Source: Prorocentrum cordatum
Lineage: Eukaryota; Sar; Dinophyceae; Prorocentrales; Prorocentraceae
Assembly (NCBI GenBank): GCA_963575745.1
Contig: CAUYUJ010015012.1
Coordinates: 143,932 to 184,931, forward strand
Direction of reading: 5' to 3'
DNA: 41,000 nt
A program made the translations under genes and the position numbers. This document shows positions 21,066-30,098 of the stretch, in pieces. A model generated the notes under the pieces. That model had not been told where the DNA came from, searched no databases, and saw only the letters and a program-made list of their open reading frames with translations. Within the stretch, counting starts at the first letter, position 1. Every line of letters begins with the position of its first letter.

Positions 21066-22885
21066 TCACCGAGGCTGGATATCAAGTACCGACACCGCAT
21101 CACGGTGCGCGCACTGCGCTCCAGCAGCACGTATGCGGCATTGCTTTGCGGCAGCGGAGGCGATGCGACGTGTGCCGGGCAAGTTCGGACACGGGGGTGA
21201 TTGATTCGCGCTTGAAGCTGGTCCCTTCCGAATTGCTCGGCCCCGACCACCGGGGGCCCTGCGATCTGGAGGATTTGATCCGACTGGAACTGAGGCATAT
21301 TGGCGGGCCAGGTCAAGGATGTCCGGCGCACGCACACCTCAGTCGTGCGCAGAGGGAGGCGGCCGGGGTCTGTCAAGGCATCAGGGTGTATACGGGCAAT
21401 CGCTGGGAGCGATCGCCGCCGGTGCTCTTCGTGACCGTGGAGCGGGTGGTCACGCGCGCTGATCGGAGCGAGTGGTACGACAGACGCCCGGTGCGCTTTC
21501 CTCAGATTCTGCGGCCTGTGGATGCCGAGTGCGAGTACGATTTCTCTGGGGTCGTTGTGCATCAGGGCGAAAGCGCGAAGAGCGGCCATTATTATGCGTG
21601 TGCAGCCGTGGGAGTGAACGAATACGCCAAATTCGACGACGAAGCTGTTCAGCCCAGGACTTGGGCGCAGATTGCCAGAGACCACCAGGTGCACGTTGGC
21701 GCCTATGTGTTTGCGTATGTGCGCAGGGCGGGTACGCGGGGCGGAGGCGGCGGGCGCGCGGCGGCGGGGTCTCCGGGGGGCGCCAGCGGCAGCGGTGGTG
21801 CGGGACCCTCTGGGGCGCCGCCGGCTCCGCCGACTGCGCCTCTCGGGCATGCAGGCGGGCGCGCGGCGGGGTCTGCGGGGAGCGGCGATGGCGGCGGCGG
21901 CGCGGCTTCCAGCGCCCCTGCCGCGCCGTCTGCGCCGCCGAGTGCGCCCGCCGGGCAGCAGGCGTCGGGGGGCGAGCCACCGGGCAAGCGGCGTCGGGCG
22001 GGTGGCGGGGATCCTGGCGCTGGCGACGGGGACCCCGGCGCTTCGGGGCAGCCGCAGCAGCCATTGCGCGGGGGCAAGAAGCGCGGGCTGTCCCCGCCGG
22101 CTCTGGGCAGCACGGGCGACGAGGACGACGACGCTGGCAGGGCCGCTGGCGTTCCGTCCGCGGACCCGGCTCCTGCTGGAGTCCAGCCAGGCGCGGGGGC
22201 GTCGCTCGCGGGGGACGAATGGCGTCGCTTTACGCCCGAAAACATTGACACCGCGAAGTGCATGGCTCGTACCTGGGCGGACGGAGCTGGCGGGCAATGC
22301 CGGAGCGCGCCAAAGCAGGGATGCGGGGATCTGTGCAGGCATTTCAAGCAGCAGCACAAGGATGGTTTGCATGGGCGTGTGGACGGGCCCATCCCGGAGG
22401 GAAAGTTGAAGGTGTTCAAGGAGAAGAACGCAGGCAAGGCCCCGCGTGCGGCGCCCGCGGCTGAGGCTGGCGCGGTGCCCGGCGGCGATGGCGTCGCCGC
22501 GAGGGCGCCGACAGGGGGCGGCGAGGGTGCTGGAGGGGCTAGCACGGTCAATGCGGCTTCGGAGCCATCGTCGGGCGGCGAGCGCGGGGGGCGTGGCGGG
22601 CGCGCGACCGCGAGGGAAATCGCCGCCGCTGCCGCTGAGGAGCGCGCGCGGCGGGAGGATCCTGAAGAACGGCGGATGCGCCTGGGCATCGCCGAGCACA
22701 ACAAGCGGCAGGAGTTGCTCGGCCGGGTCGCCGGAGCCTACCGATTGCGTCAAGAGGCCGTGCCCGTCAACATCGGCAGGTTGACTGACGAGGAGCTGCG
22801 ACAGACGTTGCGCCGCCTGCGTCCGGAAATTGATGACGTGGTGAGCGAGCCGACGGTTGTGGCGCTGTCGGAGGAGGCTCTCTGA
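20003..22885 (+). CDS. USP-type deubiquitinase fused to the Helitron helicase C-terminus
   Basis: A ubiquitin-specific protease (family C19) would cleave ubiquitin or ubiquitin-like tags. The first residues (LVYNLPPWDILQRGPP) finish the helicase region. A Pro/Ala/Gly-rich linker follows. The USP domain spans residues ~248-576: Cys box NLGNTCFVSAV (Cys 258, codon 20,774), zinc-type pairs CPVC and CDVC, YDFSGVVVHQGE, His box SGHYYA (His 529, codon 21,587), and KFDDEAV supplying the Asp (545). All three catalytic positions are present. A low-complexity linker leads to a Cys/His element (about 22,257-22,405; CMARTW, QCRSA, CGDLCRHF, HGRVDGPIP) and a basic helical tail ending at TGA 22,883-22,885. 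In inverted copy A this segment is in frame with the helicase, so I regard it as the polyprotein's C-terminus rather than a separate gene. Confidence 0.85.
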   Translation, partial: HRVLVYNLPPWDILQRGPPQYVREGVQRFEKKMGESFEIAKQWAQDYGWDVGDGPAARGAQESSSAPAPPPVPPPSPLGPSRDAGSSAGVGAGAGDDDDDDGSAPSDGEAAPAASVHTPLPSHALRPGQALTVPPAYIAPDAGPAGRGRGRGRGGDATGTGDAAAASSTGSAVSRGRGRAGGGRGAGRGAVVQRDLWGDMFRTAATVGDGAEPPELLPLDRDLCMAAYGVSQEDVTRELQWHWGHGSGVGIANLGNTCFVSAVAQVLLRLAPFRRLLHEHGQNCPLNTETCPVCALGAQAAALSVLGVGVDAVAPLATAARAGLFGQREFTEFDQQGRPKQCDASEFFLAALRAVTEAGYQVPTPHHGARTALQQHVCGIALRQRRRCDVCRASSDTGVIDSRLKLVPSELLGPDHRGPCDLEDLIRLELRHIGGPGQGCPAHAHLSRAQREAAGVCQGIRVYTGNRWERSPPVLFVTVERVVTRADRSEWYDRRPVRFPQILRPVDAECEYDFSGVVVHQGESAKSGHYYACAAVGVNEYAKFDDEAVQPRTWAQIARDHQVHVGAYVFAYVRRAGTRGGGGGRAAAGSPGGASGSGGAGPSGAPPAPPTAPLGHAGGRAAGSAGSGDGGGGAASSAPAAPSAPPSAPAGQQASGGEPPGKRRRAGGGDPGAGDGDPGASGQPQQPLRGGKKRGLSPPALGSTGDEDDDAGRAAGVPSADPAPAGVQPGAGASLAGDEWRRFTPENIDTAKCMARTWADGAGGQCRSAPKQGCGDLCRHFKQQHKDGLHGRVDGPIPEGKLKVFKEKNAGKAPRAAPAAEAGAVPGGDGVAARAPTGGGEGAGGASTVNAASEPSSGGERGGRGGRATAREIAAAAAEERARREDPEERRMRLGIAEHNKRQELLGRVAGAYRLRQEAVPVNIGRLTDEELRQTLRRLRPEIDDVVSEPTVVALSEEAL

Positions 22886-23120
22886 GTGCTGCGCCTCGAC
22901 GGCGGCTCTCTGAGTGTGTGCCTGTGGGTCTGTGTGTCTGTGTGTCTGTGTGCCTGTGTGCCTGTGTGTCTGTGTGCCTGTGTGTCTGTGTGCCTGCGGG
23001 GTTGTGTGCGGCGTCCTCAAAGCAGGATTGCAATTAATTATCCGCGTCCCGGTTAGTTGCGTCGCGCTTGAGTCGTCTTTGCGCCGGAGGATGGAAAAGT
23101 GTGTGTGCGCGTGTCTGTGT

Positions 23121-23280
23121 GCGCGCGCGCGGCGCTGGCACCTCCGCGCCCCCCCCCCTCTCCCCCTCCCCGGCGCTCCGCGAGGGCGGAGTGGCTGGAG
23201 TGGAGGGAGGGCTGGCCCCGAAATGGGGCGGCGCCTCCCCCCTCCGGAGCGCCGGCGGGGAGGGCGGGGGCGCGAGGGTG
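23121..23280. repeat. GC-rich foldback unit 1
   Basis: An outer inverted repeat CCGGCGCTCCG (23,170-23,180) / CGGAGCGCCGG (23,245-23,255) encloses CTCCGC..GCGGAG and GCCCC-GAAAT-GGGGC hairpins. Flanked by the TGTGTGTC array. Confidence 0.85.
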
Positions 23281-23950
23281 TGTCTGTGTGTTTGAGAGTC
23301 TGTGTGTCTGTGTCCGTGTGCCCGAGTGCCTGTGTGTCTGTGTGTCTGTGTGTCTGTGTGTCTGTGTGTCTGTATGTCTGCGTGTCAGTGTGGCAGTGTG
23401 GCAGTGTGTCTGTGTGTCTGTGTGTCTGTGTGTCTGTGTGTCTGTGTGTCTGTGTGTCTGTGTGTCTGTGTGTCTGTTTGTCTGTGTGACTGTGAGTTTG
23501 CGTGGCTGTGTGTCTGTGTGTATGTATGTCTGTGTGCGTGAGTCTGTGAGTTTGTGTTTCTGTGTATCTGTGCGTCCGTGTGTCTCTGCGTCTGCGTGCC
23601 TGCGTGCCTGCGTGTCTGTGTGTCTGTGTGTCTGTGTGTCTGTGTGTCGGTGTCTCTGCGTGTCTGTGTGTCTGTGTATCTGTGTGTCTGTGCGATTGTG
23701 TGTTCGTGTGTCTGTGTGTCTGTGTGTCTGTGTGTCTGTGTGTCTGTGTGTCTGTGTGTCTGTGTGTCTTTGTGTCGGTGTGTCTGTGTGTCAGTGTGTC
23801 CGTGTGTCTATGTGCGTGTGTCTGTGTGTCTGTGTGTCGGTGTCTCTGCGTCTGCGTGTCTGTGTGTCTGTGTGTCTGTGTGTCTCTGTGTCTGTGCGTG
23901 TGTGTATGCGTGTGTGTGTGTGCGTGTGTGTGTGTGCGTGTCGTTGTGTG

Positions 23951-24113
23951 CGCGCGCGGCGCTGGCACCTCCGCGCCCCCCCCCCCCCCTCTTCCCCCCC
24001 CCCCCGGCGCTCCGCGAGGGCGGAGTGGCTGGAGTGGAGGGAGGGCTGGCCCCGAAATGGGGCGGCGCCTCCCCCCTCCGGAGCGCCGGCGGGGAGGGCG
24101 GGGGCGCGAGGGT
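23951..24113. repeat. GC-rich foldback unit 2
   Basis: Near-identical to the unit at 23,121, differing in the length of the poly-C runs. Confidence 0.85.
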
Positions 24114-24940
24114 GTGTCTGTGTGTTTGAGAGTCTGTGTGTCTGTGTCCGTGTGCCTGTGTGCCTGCGTGTCTGTGTGTCTGTGTGTCTGTGTGTCTGTG
24201 TGTCTAGGTGTCTGCGTGTCAGTGTGGCAGTGTGGCAGTGTGTCTGTGTGTCTGCGTGTCTGTGTGTCTGTGTTTGTGTGTCTGTGCGTCTGTGTGTCTG
24301 TTTGTCTGTGTGACCGTGCTTAGTTTTTACAAGTGGCGCTGTACGAGTGATTTTGTGTCTGTTGTGTTGCTAGTCTCATGTATGTATGTCGTGTGTGTGA
24401 TTGCATGGTTGTAGTTTGTGTGTCTGTGGGTCGGTGTGTATGTGTTGTCTGTGGTATGCGTGACTGCGGTGCCTGCGTCGTCTGTGTGGCTGTGTGTCTG
24501 CTGTGGTCTGGGTGTCGGTGTCTCTGCTGTTTCTGTTATATAGCTGTAATATTTCTAGTGCTTGTCTGTGTGCCTGTGTGTTTGTGTGTTTGTGTGTCTG
24601 TGTGTCTGTGTGTCTGTGTGTTTGTGTGTCTGTGTGTCTGTGTGTCTGTGTGTCTGTGTGTCTTTGCGTCTGTGTGTCTGTGTGTCAGTGTGGCAGTGTG
24701 GCAGTGTGGCAGTGTGGCAGTGTCTCTTTGTGTCTGTGTGTCTTTGTGTCTGTGTGTCTGTGTGTCTGTTTGTCTGTGTGACCGTGTGTCCGTGTGTCTG
24801 TGTGTTTGTGCGTATTTATGTTTGTGTGTGTGAGTCTGTGAGTTTGTGTTTCTGTGTGTCTGTGTGTCTGTGTGTCCCTGTGTCTGTGCGTGTGTGTATG
24901 CACGTGTGTGTGCGTGTGTGTGTGTGCGTGTCTGTTTGTG

Positions 24941-25097
24941 CGCGCGCGGCGCCGGCACCTCCGCGCTTCCCCCCCCCTCTTCCCCCCCCCGGCGCTCCGC
25001 GAGGGCGGAGTGGCTGGAGTGGAGGGAGGGCTGGCCCCGAAATGGGGCGGCGCCTCCCCCCTCCGGAGCGCCGGCGGAGAGGGCGGGGGCGCGAGGG
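24941..25097. repeat. GC-rich foldback unit 3
   Basis: Same unit again, followed by a divergent GC-rich tail (GGGGCGCCCGAGGGGGGCG) and a unique ~100-bp stretch. Confidence 0.85.
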
Positions 25098-25140
25098 GGC
25101 GCCCGAGGGGGGCGCGGGGAGGAAGAGAGTACGCGTTTCA

Positions 25141-26239
25141 CGGAGAGAGTGCGTCTGAGCAGTTCGGTGGAATGGGATGTTAATGTGTTTTGTTCGTCTT
25201 CTGCGGAGGTGTTCTCGGATGCTCCGCGATTGCGTCTGTGTGTGTGTGTGTGTTGGCGTGCGTTGGGATCGCGATGTGTCTGGTTGTTGTGCGCGTGTGT
25301 GTGTGTGTGTGTGGTGTGTGTTGTGGCGCCCAGAGCGCGTTTGCTGTGATTACTGTTTGTGTGAGTTGGTGCCGTTTTGTTGAACGATGTAGTGGCTTGG
25401 TTTACTTTCTATTTTTTTTTTTTTATTTTATTTTTTTTCTGTGTTTGTGTGGTTGTGGATTGTGTTTTGGTACTTGGGGTATCTCTGGTGGTATTGGTAT
25501 GTGTGTGCGTGTTTGTGCGTGCGTTTGTGTGTGTGTGTGTGTGTGCGTGCATGTGCGCGCGCGTGGGCGCGCGCGCGCGTGCGTGAGTGCGCGCGCGTGG
25601 ATGTGAGTGCGCTCGAGCGTGTGTTTCTGTATGTGGTCGTGTGTGCGTCTGTGCGCGCGCTCGTGTGCGTGTGGGCGAGCGCGCCTGTGGCGGCGCCGCC
25701 GTCCGCGCGCCCCCCCCAGCCCCCCCCCCTCTGGCGCTCCGCGAGGGCGGAGTGGTTGGAGTGGAGGGAGGGCCGGCCCCAAAATGGGGCGGTGCCTCCC
25801 CCCTCCGGAGCGCCGGCGGGGAGGGCGGGGGCGCGTGGGGGCGGCAGTTGAGCGCCGGGGGGGGGGTGTGCGTGGGGTGTGCGTGCGTGTGTGTGTGCGT
25901 GCGTGCGTGTGGGTGTTTGTGTGTGCCCCCGTGTGTGTATGTGCTTGTGTGATCCGTGTGCGTTTGCGCGTCTGTGTGTGTATGTGAGATGTCCTGTGTG
26001 CTTGTGTGTGCGCGTCTGCGCGTGTGTCGACCTTCGCGTGTGGATGTGTTGTGTGTGCGTGTGTGTGTATGTGTGCGTGTGTGTGCTGAGCATGCTGGCG
26101 TATGTGTGTGTTCTTGTGTATGTATGTGGGTTTGTATGTGTGTGTGTGTGTTCGCGTGTGCGTGCTTATGTGCGTGTGCTCGTTTGTGTGAGTGCCTCTT
26201 TGCTATCCGGGTTTTGGACGCTACCAAGTGGACGCTTAC
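25141..26239. other. GT-rich region, no gene seen
   Basis: TGTG/TGCG-rich DNA with a T tract at about 25,410-25,440 and foldback unit 4. ORFs here are Val/Cys/Arg repeats with no family resemblance. Confidence 0.75.
25691..25840. repeat. GC-rich foldback unit 4
   Basis: The most diverged copy: GGTTGG for GGCTGG, CCAAAATGG for CCGAAATGG, and a changed left arm. The central hairpin GCCCC-AAAAT-GGGGC still pairs. Confidence 0.8.
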
Positions 26240-26864
26240 ATGGGTTTGGGGATGGGGGCGGGGCCGGGGACGGGGCCGGGGGCGAGGCCGGGGCCGGGGC
26301 CGGGGGCGAGGGATCGGGGCCGGGGACCCAGCAACCGGGGCCAGGGGCAGGGGTGGGGTACAGGATGCAGAGGGCTGCGCGCAGCGAGGAGGAAACGCTC
26401 GCGAATTTTTCGCGGGCGTTTTTCTGCCCGGTGCGCGGTTTTCGGGGCGGCGTTGATTTCTCTGGAAATGCGCGCTGGGAGAGGAAAACGCTCGCAAATT
26501 TTTCGCGAGCATTTTTCGCGAGCGTTTTCCCGCCCGACGCGCGGTTTTCCGGGCGAGACGGAGCTGCCTCGAAACGGGTGCTCGGAGAGGGAAACGCTCG
26601 CGAAATTTTCGAGGCGTTTCCCCGTCCTGCGTCCGTTTCCCGGACTGGCTTGCGGTTTTCTGAAAAACCGCGCTCGGAACGGGAAACTAGCGCGATTTCG
26701 GCTCTGGGCGGCCGCGGCGTCGATAATCGGCTCGAAGGCGGTCCGAAACGGCTTCCCAGAGGCGTCCAAAACGGCCCCCCGGAGGCGTCCAAACGGCGCC
26801 CCAGAGGCGTCCAAAACCGGTTGGGGGGCGATGATTTTTATGATCGTGTTCTCGCCGGGGAAAT
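26240..26864 (+). repeat. Direct repeat, right copy, first block
   Basis: Counterpart of 4,837-5,519: GGGGCCGGGG tract, then four hairpin units with AAACG/AAACT anchors at 26,393, 26,486, 26,592 and 26,684, then GGTTGGGGGGCGATGATTTT and CGCCGGGGAAAT. The hairpins keep pairing although their sequences have diverged from the left copy. Confidence 0.88.
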
Positions 26865-26930
26865 CCCACCAGCCCTCTGGGCGTAGGTGGTCTAGAACAG
26901 ATCCTCTTCCACCCCTCCCTCTTCCCCCTT

Positions 26931-26952
26931 GGGGAGGGGTTTACCCCTCCCC
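26931..26952. repeat. Perfect 9-bp stem, 4-base loop hairpin
   Basis: GGGGAGGGG-TTTA-CCCCTCCCC just after the right-hand direct repeat, inside a C-rich tract (26,920-26,975). A structural or terminator-like role is possible but unsupported. Confidence 0.75.
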
Positions 26953-26999
26953 CTACCCCCTCCCCTGGACCTGGACGGGGGGGGCCGCGGGTAGTTAGA

Positions 27000-27560
27000 G
27001 CGTCCCAGATGGCCCAAGACGGCTCCAAGAGCGCCTCAGAGAACCCAAGATGAGCTCCAAGATGGCTCAAGATAGCGCAAGATCGCTCGAGATGGCTCCT
27101 AAGATGTTCCAAGAAGCCCAAAGACGGCCCCAAGATAACTCCAAGTGGCCAAACAGCTCCCCAAGGAGGCCCCGAAGAGGCCAAAATCGTCCCAAAACCT
27201 AAGGAAAATCAATGATTTTTGCTTTCTCGCCTTTTCGCTTCCGATGGCCATCCGAGGCCTGGAGATGGCTCCAAGATGGCCCAATAGGGCCCCAAGAGAG
27301 CCCCAAAAGAGCCCCAAGACGGCCCCAAGAGCGCCCAAGAGCACTCCAAGAGCGTTCCAAGAGGGGTCCAAGAGGCGATTTTAGGAGCTTCCGAGGGGGG
27401 GCGCTAATTAAACCCCCCCTCTTGTTTGATCGACTCCCTCCAAGATGGCCCCAAAAGCGCCCCGAAGGCTCCCCAGAGCGCCTCAAGAGGGTCCCAAGAG
27501 GCGGCCAAGATGCCCCAAGGCGCCCAAAAAGCCCTCCAAGAGGCCCTCAAAAGACCCCCA
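27000..27560. repeat. Degenerate CCAAGATGGC / CCAAGAGCGCC minisatellite
   Basis: Many imperfect copies of a ~13-16-base word, CCAAGAxGGCnC. The array is interrupted by a unique AT-richer piece (about 27,200-27,270). No gene seen. Confidence 0.75.
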
Positions 27561-27561
27561 A

Positions 27562-27705
27562 GAAGCTCCTTCCCCTCCTCCTCCTCCTCCTCCGATTCTT
27601 CCTCCTTCTCCGTCCTCCTTCTCCTCCTCCTCCTCCTCCTCTTCCCCCTCCTCCTCCTCCTCCTCCTCCGACGACGACGACGACGACGACGACTCCTCTT
27701 CCATC
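27562..27705. repeat. CTC/TCC trinucleotide tract with GAC run
   Basis: Runs of CTCCTC followed by CGACGACGAC (about 27,668-27,690). Confidence 0.9.
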
Positions 27706-27861
27706 CTCCCCCTCTCGGGGTCTGTGAAAGCTTCCCCCGCCCTTTGTTATTCTGCATGCTCCCCGACTTCCCTGATCACCTCAACTCCCCTGAGCATCGT
27801 TTCTGGATGGGCTGGTGGGGATACGCGAAGCGTCAACAATTTCCGTGTTCGCTGTCAACAA

Positions 27862-28030
27862 TTTCCGTGTTCGCTGCTAGCGACGACGACGCCGACGACG
27901 ACGTCTGCCGCGCCCCTGTCCGGGCTTCCGCTATAGCCACGGCTTTGGCCGAGATGGAGAAGGAGGAGGAGAAGGAGGAGGAGGAGGAGAAGGAGGAAAA
28001 GGAGGAGGAGGGGGACGCTGACGACGACGA
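27862..28030 (+). repeat. Direct repeat, right copy, second block
   Basis: Matches 5,521-5,650 (TTCGCTGCTAGCGACGACGAC, then CCTGTCCGGGCTTCCGCTATAGCC, then GAGATGGAGAAGGAGG). It is separated from the first block by about 1 kb that is absent from the left copy. Its first 18 bases are tandemly duplicated (27,841-27,880). Confidence 0.85.
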
Positions 28031-28035
28031 CGACT

Positions 28036-29068
28036 GATTTCCAAAGGGTTCCTGTTGTGAGGATTTCCAAAGGGTTCCTGTTGCGATGGTTTCCAAAGGG
28101 TTCCTGTTGTGAAGATTTGTGTTCCAGCGCCATCCTCCCATAGCAGTTTGGATTGCGGCTTTCCAATAGAATCCCTCGGTTGCGCTTTCCAAAGAAACCA
28201 TGTTGGGAGGCTTTCCGATGGAACTCCTTTGTTGTGCTTTCCAAGGGATTCCGATTGTGAGGCGTTCCAGTAGAATCGCTGTGTTGCGATTTCTGTAGGA
28301 TTCCGAATGTGAGGCTTTCCCATAGAATCCCTCTGTTGTGCTTTCCAAAGAAATCCTGTTGAGAGGCTGTCCAATGGAACTCCTTTCTGGTGCTTTTCAG
28401 AGGGTTCCGATGTGAGGCTTTTAAATGGAATCCCTTTGTTGCGCTTTTCAAAAGATTCCAATTGTGAGGCTTTCCCATAGAATCCCTTTTGTGTAGTTTT
28501 CCAAAGGACTTCCTTGTGACGCTTTCCAATTGAAACCCTTTGTAGCATTTTCCGAAGGGTTCTTGCTGTCAGGCTTTCCATTAGAATCCCTTTGGGGTGC
28601 TTTCCAAAGGGTTCCTGTTGTGAGGCCTTCCAACAAACTTCGGGGTGCTTCCCAAAGGAATCAGATTGTGAAGCTTTCCAATGTAATCCGATTGTGAGGC
28701 TTTCCCATAGAGTACCTCTGTGGGGCTTGCCAAAGGAATCCTGTTGAGAGGCTTTCCAATGGTACCATTGTGTGGTTTTCCAAACGAATCCTGCTGAGAG
28801 GCTTTCCAATAGAATCCTTCTGTGGCGCTTTCCAACAGATTCCGATTGTGAGGCGTTCCAATAGAATCCCTCTGTGGCGCTTTCCAAAGGAATCCTGTTG
28901 AGATGCTTTCAAATGGAATCCTTTTGTAGCGCTTCCCAAATGAAGACCTGTTGAGAAGCTTTCCAATGGAACTCTTTCTGTGGTGCCTTTCAAAGGGTTC
29001 CTGTTGAGAGGCTTTCACATGGAATCCCTTTGTGGTGCTTTCCAAAGGGTTCCTGTTGTGAAGGTTTC
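28036..29068. repeat. 26-bp minisatellite in 52-bp dimers, ~40 monomers
   Basis: Monomers of about 26 bases all start GCTTTCCAA. Two types alternate: GCTTTCCAAAGGnnTCCTGT and GCTTTCCAATnGAATCCCT, each followed by a short G/T-rich end. ORFs through it (KASQQDSFGK-type repeats on the minus strand) are by-products, and several frames are open at once. Confidence 0.92.
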
Positions 29069-29139
29069 AAATGCTCTCGGCTAGGTGGGAGAAGGATCGG
29101 CGCAGGTTTGACGCAGGACAATGGAAACATGTAGAGAGA

Positions 29140-29140
29140 C

Positions 29141-29182
<42 letters not shown>

Positions 29183-29235
29183 GGAAACACATCGAGAAAA
29201 AGAATGAGAGAGAGAGAGAGAGAGAGAGCGAGAAG
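29140..29235. repeat. GA microsatellite
   Basis: Two (GA)n runs separated by AAACGGAAACACATCGAG. Confidence 0.92.
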
Positions 29236-29239
29236 GAGT

Positions 29240-29840
29240 CGTAGAGAGAGACTCGCATAGGTTTTCTTATTAAAAACAACACGCACAAAAACCACCAGGC
29301 CCCCTTTGCGCCTGGGGCCGGCCCAACACCCTAGCGCGGCATTCACAAAGCCAGGCACCCCTCTGATGAATCAATCGGGGGCGGCGGAAAACGCCTATGT
29401 GGCCGAGCGTTGGGCCAGAGCTCGGCCAAGCTATCGGGCCTGTTTTTCCCCGAGTCGGTTTGGAACAACTTCGGGGGACGCGTGGGGGGGCAAAACGTGG
29501 AGGAGGGAGAGGATCAGGAAAAAAGGAGGAGGAGGAGGAGGAGGAGGAGGAGGAGGCCTCTTAGTAAATATGCTCCTCTCCGCCTCATACTGAACTAGAA
29601 CTTAACTTAGTTTGCATGCAATGAACTGTCCGCGTGAACTGATGCTGCGTTTCTGCAGCTGTATAACTGCTCAAACCAGCCGGCCTCGGCTGGCAGGAGA
29701 GACAAGGAGCGTGCTGTGCGCGCGGGCGATTCGTCGTCGTCCGTCCTCGGCCTTCCTCCTCCCTTCCTACTGGCTTGATTTAGGGCGGATTTAGGTTGAG
29801 TCGGTTGAGTGTTTTTGTGTGTTGATGCCGACAACGATTG
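29240..29840. other. No gene recognised
   Basis: Mostly unique sequence with a GGA run (29,524-29,558) and a small hairpin CCAGCC..GGCTGG near 29,678. Short ORFs lack any recognisable feature. Confidence 0.6.
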
Positions 29841-30070
29841 TAATGATGGTGGTTATCAAATCGTAGTGATGATGGTGGTGGCGATGGTGATGGCGATGAT
29901 GGTGGTGCTCGTCACATCCAGAATCACCATCATCACCATCACCATCACCACCATCACAACCGCCCTCACCATACCATCATCACCATCCCCATCATCATCA
30001 TCACCATCACCATCATCATCATCACCACCCATACCATCAGCATCGCCATCACCATCACCATCGTCACCAT
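29840..30070. repeat. ATG/CAT trinucleotide array changing strand
   Basis: GATGGTGGTG repeats (to about 29,910) are followed by CATCACCATCACC repeats, so the two halves are inverted relative to each other. The array directly precedes the leader relic at 30,076. Confidence 0.9.
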
Positions 30071-30075
30071 TGTGG

Positions 30076-30095
30076 TCCGTAGGACTTGGCTCAAG
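30076..30095 (+). other. Degenerate dinoflagellate spliced-leader relic
   Basis: The 20 bases TCCGTAGGACTTGGCTCAAG match the conserved 22-base leader at both ends (7 bases at the 5' end, 10 at the 3' end). The middle CCATT is replaced by GAC. An ATG starts at 30,099. Such relics are known where a trans-spliced mRNA was reverse-transcribed and reinserted. The following GT could alternatively be read as a splice donor. Confidence 0.75.
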
Positions 30096-30098
30096 GTA

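Larger units (their letters stand above)
5611..22885 (+). mobile_element. Giant Helitron-type transposon (coding part)
   Basis: DUF6570-like, HUH/two-Tyr Rep and Pif1 helicase appear in Helitron order on one strand, extended by HA-like repeats at the front and a USP at the back. About 17 kb of coding path is broken by four frame changes and one stop. I could not place the element's termini (5' TC and 3' CTRR with a hairpin), because the flanks are repeats full of hairpins. Confidence 0.85.
22900..25140. repeat. TGTGTGTC octamer microsatellite with embedded larger repeat unit
   Basis: Long runs of (TGTGTGTC)n. Landmarks recur roughly every 0.8-1.0 kb: the GC-rich foldback unit, GTGTTTGAGAGTCTGTG, and GTCAGTGTGGCAGTGTGGCAGTG (near 23,385, 24,220 and 24,690). 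This shows that a larger composite unit was duplicated. A short unique piece lies at about 24,315-24,560. Cys/Val/Ser-rich ORFs crossing it are repeat artefacts. Confidence 0.93.

Noticed and set aside
21035-23968. 977-codon minus-strand ORF rich in His/Thr
   Set aside because: Its N-terminal half is a translation of the TGTGTGTC repeat and the rest lies opposite the USP.
23099-24313. Cys/Val/Ser-rich ORFs
   Set aside because: Translation of TGTGTGTC, with three overlapping frames giving the same repeating pattern.
4837-28030. LTR retrotransposon with direct repeats as LTRs
   Set aside because: No reverse transcriptase, integrase or gag motif lies between them, and the repeats have hairpin units instead of TG..CA ends.
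27855-29045. KASQQDSFGK-type repetitive proteins on the minus strand
   Set aside because: The 26-bp minisatellite produces similar repeats in several frames, with no gene start or domain.
28036-29068. CRISPR array
   Set aside because: There are no constant repeats with unique spacers; monomers are contiguous and degenerate. The palindromic arrays fail for the same reason.
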